From the NCBI GenBank assembly GCA_009663005.1, contig CM018913.1, positions 677,421 to 702,420 of the forward strand: 25,000 nt of DNA, written 5' to 3'. The translations under genes and the position numbers were made by a program. The notes under the pieces are model-generated. The model saw only the letters and a program-made list of their open reading frames with translations, was not told where the DNA came from and ran no database searches. Origin of the DNA: Actinidia chinensis. Its lineage: Eukaryota > Streptophyta > Magnoliopsida > Ericales > Actinidiaceae. Below, one piece after another: positions 20,615-25,000 of this stretch; position 1 is the stretch's first letter; every line of letters starts with the position of its first letter.

Positions 20615-21139
20615 TGAGGGGCAAATGAACTGGGCCAAGTTTTTGTCCTCTGACCATTCGGGTCGAGGTAGCTGGAATGAGCTAGGTCCAGAGCATTCTT
20701 GTTCGGGTTAGACTAACTGGATTAGACTAGTCTCGGAGCATACTTGGTTGAATTGGACCTAAGTGAGGCGGACTGCCCAGGAGACCGAATGCCTAGGCCT
20801 AAAGTGAAACCCAATTGCATCTAAGTTATTCTAGAAGGTGCTTAAGACATTGGGAACTTGAGAGTCTCACTTAGGGAAGGAAACTATTGGGATATCAATA
20901 CTTGATAAAGGGAGGATTCTTTAGAGGATTAGGTGATTTGGTTAAATCCTAGGAGGACTAAAATACGGAGGAATACTATAAAACGGGGTCAAGATTCAGC
21001 ACTTATCTTTGAGTAAATAATTCTCTTTAAAACTTGTCTCTGACTTAAGTATCGAAAAGTTTTTATGTTCTTGCAAGAACCCTACTTGGTAAGATCTACG
21101 AAAACATGATTTTCTAAGGTGAAAACCTACCCAACCACA
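20615..21139 (+). mobile_element. LTR-like segment, possible Gypsy solo LTR
   Basis: The stretch starts TGAGGGGCAAATG and could end ..CCAACCACA, giving TG..CA ends and about 525 bp. It is less AT-rich than its surroundings. It contains a TATAAAA box (20977-20983), followed by CTCTGACTTAAGTATCG (about 21039-21055), a word common near the 3' side of plant Gypsy-type LTRs. No primer-binding site, polypurine tract, target duplication or second LTR was found. The assignment is by resemblance only. Confidence 0.4.
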
Positions 21140-21461
21140 GATAAATACCAAGAGGTGGTACCAAAAAAATAAGGTCCTCCATATGGCTAGTAAACGTACT
21201 AATCTTTTATGGAAAATGCTAATGAGTGATTAAGGAAGAAAAAGTGTATTAAAAAATATAAAAAATATATTAAATCAAAACATTTACCTTTTTGTGCGTC
21301 TTGACCATACCCAATGAATATTAATTTGCAAGACCGGTCATTTATTGTACATGAAATGCCTTCAATGGAGTTGAAGTGGGGGTGGTTGGTGATCATTATT
21401 GCTTATAAAGCGAATTGTACGTAAATGGAAGACTATAGCTCTCAAGTGGTCATATGCTTGT

Positions 21462-21641
21462 GGGTAATGTTATGGTACACCCAACTTGCACCCTAAATAC
21501 ATACTTGATGAGGTGGTGCATTTAAATTGGATGTATATTGGCTAAAAGAACTGGGTGAATCCCACACTTAACAAATCCAAATGCACCACCTCATTAAGTG
21601 TGTATTTAGGATGCAAATTAAATATACCCATAGCATTTCCT
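21462..21641. mobile_element. Mutator-type MITE, 180 bp, with 9-bp target duplication
   Basis: Most of the element is an inverted repeat. The left arm has GGGTAATGTTATGG and then CCTAAATACATACTTGATGA. The right arm complement has AGGAAATGCTATGG and then CCTAAATACACACTTAATGA. Both arms continue through GGTGGTGCATTT. TATGCTTGT flanks both sides exactly (21453-21461, 21642-21650). Near-identical arms and a perfect duplication suggest a fairly recent insertion. No coding capacity is seen. Confidence 0.88.
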
Positions 21642-21973
21642 TATGCTTGTGGATCTTGAACCACACCATTAGAGTTCAAGCTTTAGGTATCCCCTCTAAG
21701 ATTCATTTTTCTTTTCCTTTTCCTCACTAGATTCATAATCCAAACTAAGCCTTAAAGTAAATATTAGAATGCCAATTATGGCTCGTAATAACTCATCTTC
21801 TAAGGCATAGCACAATTCTTTCACCATCTAGCATTAATCTATCAGCACTGCTACAGTTCTATAATTCACACGCTCAAATGAATCTGAACAATCGATTTTG
21901 AATTTAACATTTTGGGCTCAAATTCTAGAATTGTAAAGGTTTTGTTAATCTACCCAGTTAAAATATCACTCAT

Positions 21974-22187
21974 GAAAAATGATAGGTACACATCCAAAAT
22001 AGGTGTGTACAAGATACATCCACTTTTTATCTCACAAACACAGTGGGGCTCGCTCTAATTAGGGTTTTCTACAAACCCTAATTAGGGGCCAAAACCCTAA
22101 CTAAGGCGAGCCCCATTGTGTTTGTGAGATATAAAAAGTGAGTGTCTTGTACACACCCATTTTTTGGGTGTGTACCTATCATTGCCC
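21974..22187. mobile_element. Hairpin Mutator-type MITE, 214 bp, with 9-bp target duplication
   Basis: Nearly the whole element is an inverted repeat. Both arms contain AATGATAGGTACACA, TGTACAAGA, ACTTTTTAT.TCACAAACAC and GGGGCTCGC (right arm as complement). ATCACTCAT flanks both sides exactly (21965-21973, 22188-22196). The loop region contains a second palindrome, CTAATTAGGGTTT facing AAACCCTAATTAG, plus AAAACCCTAACTA. These include telo-box-like AAACCCTAA words. Confidence 0.9.
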
Positions 22188-22199
22188 ATCACTCATCTG

Positions 22200-22850
22200 C
22201 CCATCTGGCTACCCAAAATCTAAACATCAAAATTCTATTTTTATTTATATTGCGTAATAAATGGGCTTCTAATCGCATACCTTCTGCTTAAGATTGTACG
22301 GAGTAGATACGGCAACAAATGAGGTTGAAGAAGGTTTTAACTTTTTAACCATTAATCACATTTAAAAGAATATATAATCCCATGAATAAATCAACAATAT
22401 GGAACCCAGCCATTTAATGTTGGGGAAACGTGGAACCCACTTGATACAGACTACACCAAGAATGAAACAGCAAGGAAATGGTGCCATATGAAAGGAGGGG
22501 ATAATAAATAAATAACCACACTAGGCTTGGCGAAAAGGGGGAGAAGCTGGGGTCCATGTTCTATCCATCATTTAGTCTCTTCCCTTATGTGTAACAAATA
22601 TGGTAAGCAAAAGAGAGCCTCAAGTAACTCGTACCCAAAAAAATGATAGATTGATGCATAAAAAGATGCACAAATTTACGAGTTAAAGAAATATAACTAT
22701 CCCTACGTTGCAGTTCTCATATTCAACTGCCATTTTCTCACTATCTGTGAAAAAGTAAAGCTTAAGATGTCATAACCATCGTTAAATTGCATTCCTTCAA
22801 CAACATTTAGGCTGTTTTCAGCACATTTTCCCTCTTCCAAGCGTCACCAC
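22200..22850. other. Stretch downstream of the methyltransferase 3' end
   Basis: No gene is seen. On the minus strand this is downstream DNA or possibly 3' UTR of the chromomethylase-like gene. Confidence 0.45.
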
Positions 22851-22853
22851 ACT

Positions 22854-22918
22854 TTACTGGTCATGGATGGCTTCAGAACAAACTGCAGCTGCAGCTGCTA
22901 GTTTGCTGTCTTCAAGCT
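22854..22918 (-). CDS. Possible alternative last exon of the methyltransferase gene
   Basis: This is a short open stretch ending at TAA, translating after two bases to LEDSKLAAAAAVCSEAIHDQ. It is preceded by a good plant branch-point word (TACTAAC) and a CAG acceptor. Its phase fits a possible GTGAAG donor inside the preceding methyltransferase exon, which would give [16 protein letters not shown] do not recognise the peptide. It might instead be chance sequence in a 3' UTR. Confidence 0.3.
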
Positions 22919-23164
22919 CTGATTTTGTATGCAGTTAGTAAATCCTAAACTACCAGAACAGAATTTGACAAATGAATATTGAGCTTTTCATATAATACTA
23001 TCCCAAAAAAGAATTTTTACTCCACATTCTATCCATCATTTAGATAATAAAAGGTATATAGCATTCATGAAATACGACTGCACGATACTGCATGGTACCC
23101 ACAATGTGGGGAATAAATGGCAAAGAAATTGAATTAGAGTTCACTAATGCACTGAATTTAACAG

Positions 23165-23364
23165 CTAAACATGATCATCTGCTGCAACAGGACTGTGTTC
23201 CAGCATTCTGGGGAATTTCTTGGGCAAAGTGAACACAGGTTCTTCACCGCTTGAGCCCTGAGACGCCAAACCTAGGGCATACCCTAAGGCTTGAGAAACT
23301 GGTACAGCTACTGCATTCCCAACTTGCATGTACCTTGAGCAACCCAAAGGTATAAACTTAGATT
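23165..23364 (-). CDS. C-terminal exon of a chromomethylase-like DNA (cytosine-5) methyltransferase
   Basis: The exon ends in TAG and contains [20 protein letters not shown], followed by [33 protein letters not shown] is motif X of C5 DNA methyltransferases. The ALGYALG..FQG...LFTLP..F tail is characteristic of plant chromomethylases (CMT2/CMT3 type), which maintain non-CG methylation guided by H3K9me2. The exon starts after a strong acceptor, ATTCTTTTTTTAG. An 88-nt AT-rich intron (23365-23452, GTAAAT...TTTAG) joins it in phase to 23453-23508. The rest of the gene should lie to higher coordinates. The catalytic motifs are outside this window or lost, so it cannot be told whether the gene works. 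Confidence 0.75.
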
Positions 23365-23452
23365 CTAAAAAAAGAATAACAATAAATAAACAAGGGTTAC
23401 CAATGAAATCAAATCAACATTCCATGTAATTTCTTTATATTTGGAGATTTAC

Positions 23453-23508
23453 CTACAAGATGAACTGAAGGAATCTCAATGCTCTCAAGGCAAACTCTAC
23501 GAACATGA
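23453..23508 (-). CDS. Candidate penultimate exon of the chromomethylase-like gene
   Basis: The stretch reads HVRRVCLESIEIPSVHLV and joins in phase across an 88-nt intron to [19 protein letters not shown]. The donor is GTAG/GTAAAT and a possible acceptor is ACACAAG. In chromomethylases this position should carry motif IX, like RENARLQGFPD; here only a vague resemblance is visible. It is therefore either a diverged or decayed exon, or chance open sequence beside a good splice donor. Confidence 0.4.
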
Positions 23509-23509
23509 C

Positions 23510-24015
23510 TTGTGTTTAAATGGAAAGTTGATTAATGATCTGAGTTTGGATTCAAAATGTTCATCTTCATCAAAGAGACGTGGTTTTCTTTTGCTTCATC
23601 TCAAGCTATGAAGCATGGGTACTTCCAAAAGAATGCCATAGTTGTATCGTAATATTGGGTATCAGTGCGTTGCATTATAAATCTACATGCGTACTGAGTA
23701 CGCAAAACACAACAGTTTTTTGTTTATAAATTGGGTGCGTACCTGACTCCTTGGGGGTATGGTAAGGCCTAACTACAACTTTATATTGAAGTATACAGGT
23801 ACTCGAACAGACCTTTATTTTATTCAGGGTTGATGTCAGTTCAATATGACTTCCTTTTAAGCTTAACATGAACTAAGTTCTGGTTTGCAGGCTTTCTTAT
23901 GCAATGATAAAAGTGGGGTTTGTACCTTACTTTTGACATTAAACTCTGGTTCACTAGTTTGATCCTTAATCAATAAAGCCATATAACTGATTTTTGCATT
24001 TGATTTTCATATTGT
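23510..24015. other. Putative intron or upstream remnant of the methyltransferase gene
   Basis: No further methyltransferase motif was recognised on the minus strand. A short open stretch at about 23510-23595 reads PRLFDEDEHFESKLRS, with no assigned family. The frame at 23675-23869 has no known domain. Confidence 0.4.
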
Positions 24016-24143
24016 TACTTGTAAAGTAACAACCACATGAGCTCCCCCAAAAGGGCAAGCCAAGGAGGTAACAATTATGTTCATTGCTCCTACTTGGGAG
24101 CCCAAGGTCTCCCATGACTTATGATGTAGGACGGGATGTTACA

Positions 24144-24155
24144 AACTCTCCACCT
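24144..24155 (-). other. Polypurine tract of the TRIM
   Basis: AGGTGGAGAGTT lies immediately upstream of the 3' LTR start TGTAACATCCC, the expected place for the plus-strand primer. Confidence 0.65.
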
Positions 24156-24305
24156 ATATGTCCTCACGTCCTACAGCAGCAAGGAAGAGTCCAGCACTAG
24201 AGTCACCCAAAAACAGAGGCAATTCCCTAGTTGTCGGAGTCACCCGTACATATAGGTTATTCCCTAGACTTGGCTCTATGCCTACAAGGTAGTGCACGCA
24301 AGTTA

Positions 24306-24317
24306 GCTCTGATGCCA
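24306..24317 (-). other. tRNA-Met primer-binding site of the TRIM
   Basis: TGGCATCAGAGC lies directly after the 5' LTR end, the position of a reverse-transcription primer-binding site. It differs at one base from the canonical complement of the plant initiator tRNA-Met 3' end. Confidence 0.75.
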
Positions 24318-24429
24318 TAAAAAACAATCGCAGGAGCTTCCCAAAAAGGGCTAGCCAAGGAGGTGACAATAGGTTTCATATCTCCCACTTGTATACTTCC
24401 GATGTGGGATGGGGTGTTACATATGATGA

Positions 24430-25000
24430 TTGCTGCAAATGATACAATTATATATTTTATGGACATCATGATCATATCCTAATCTTAATTTTTTAGGTTT
24501 TGTCGTGTCAATGTACCCGTAAGGTTACCAATTCTTGTGCTTGTAATGCTGCTCTTAAGATAAATAAGGCTTCCTAAGGTCACGAGGGTAGTTATCCCCC
24601 ACTAGTGAGCCTCATAAATCTCATCACTCCTTAAAAAAGCTAGGCTCTTTTGGAGGTAGACTCAACTGTGCGAGTAATTAACTTTAAGGCCACAAATAGA
24701 ATGTGTTCATCTAAAAAGGGGGGAACACAAAATAGGGAAAACTAGTATTCATTATAAATGTGTAATTGGACATGCACCAAAAATTTGTTTAAATAGGAAA
24801 GTTTAACATAAAACCGTGCATAGGCACTCATTAATGCATAAAGCTACTGTGCTTCTAAAAGCCATTTTGTCATAATAAAAGTACATAAAAAACATAAAAT
24901 TTAGTTATGTCATCATGATCATGCTTTAGACAATGAACTTGGCAATCACGCAAGAAAGAACAACAGTGTTTTCAGGCAAGGAATAAAAAAGAACCCAGAA
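24430..25000. other. Right-edge stretch without a recognised gene
   Basis: No open frame of note and no methyltransferase exon was recognised. If the chromomethylase-like gene is intact, this would be intron sequence with the remaining exons beyond the window. Confidence 0.45.

Larger units (their letters stand above)
24020..24421 (-). mobile_element. TRIM: terminal-repeat retrotransposon in miniature
   Basis: On the minus strand, a 5' LTR of about 103 bp starts TGTAACACCCCATCCCACAT at 24421. It is followed by TGGCATCAGAGC (24306-24317), a primer-binding site differing by one base from the usual initiator tRNA-Met site TGGTATCAGAGC. About 150 bp of internal sequence follows, then a purine-rich AGGTGGAGAG tract (within 24144-24155). 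The 3' LTR starts TGTAACATCCCGTCC at 24143 and ends near 24020 with ACA. The LTRs share CACCTCCTTGGCTAGCCC / TACCTCCTTGGCTTGCCC. No coding capacity exists, as expected for a TRIM. The 3' LTR has a middle stretch absent from the 5' LTR, and no clean target duplication was found. The frames at 24154-24369 and 24257-24475 lie on it and are not genes. Confidence 0.8.

Noticed and set aside
24020..24421. Identity as a Cassandra TRIM
   Set aside because: No 5S rRNA-like internal promoter sequence was seen in the terminal repeats, and they are much shorter than Cassandra LTRs.
24154..24475. Two minus-strand frames near the right edge
   Set aside because: They lie on the TRIM and contain its primer-binding site. 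TRIMs have no coding capacity.
1..25000. CRISPR array, rRNA, tRNA, or bacterial operon structures
   Set aside because: None was seen. The tandem repeats are two-unit duplications without regular spacers, and the window is plant nuclear DNA.

Overview
The window looks like plant nuclear DNA, probably from an eudicot or a related non-grass lineage. It is AT-rich and gene-poor. Its recognisable genes belong to plant families: plant-type DUF716/TMEM45 membrane proteins, a dirigent protein, a family 1 beta-glucosidase remnant, and the C-terminus of a chromomethylase-like DNA methyltransferase. The non-coding part is full of small non-autonomous transposons and tandem repeats. Introns in the usable models are AT-rich GT-AG introns.

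Layout. (1) 1-6050 holds two tandem minus-strand copies of an intronless DUF716/TMEM45 gene, both 308 codons, separated by about 3.5 kb. The duplication includes 3' flanking DNA, a (GA/CT)n tract in the 5' leader and a TATA-like element. (2) 6050-16490 is intergenic. It contains several MITE-like insertions (8832-9045, 11245-11558, 12377-12871, 13306-13570, 14992-15199), a dispersed repeat pair (7888-8237 and 15900-16260), and tandem duplications with periods of 146 bp and 88 bp. (3) 16602-17189 is an intact, intronless dirigent gene on the plus strand. (4) 18105-18553 is a GC-rich MITE-like insertion with palindromes. (5) 19132-19592 is the 3' end of a GH1 beta-glucosidase on the minus strand. 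Two exons are recognisable, but one has an in-frame stop and the splice donor is changed, so it is a pseudogene remnant. (6) 20000-22200 has an 81-bp tandem repeat, an LTR-like segment and two well-preserved MITEs with 9-bp target duplications. (7) 22850-23510 is the 3' end of a chromomethylase-like gene on the minus strand, carrying DNA methyltransferase motif X. It probably continues past the right edge, or else is truncated. (8) 24020-24421 is a miniature LTR retrotransposon (TRIM) with both terminal repeats, a tRNA-Met primer-binding site and a polypurine tract.

The genes show no sign of acting in a common pathway. I found no new biological system. The most interesting items are the TRIM, the decayed GH1 3' end, the hairpin MITE carrying telo-box-like motifs, and the methyltransferase 3' end, which lacks a recognisable motif IX and has a possible alternative last exon.
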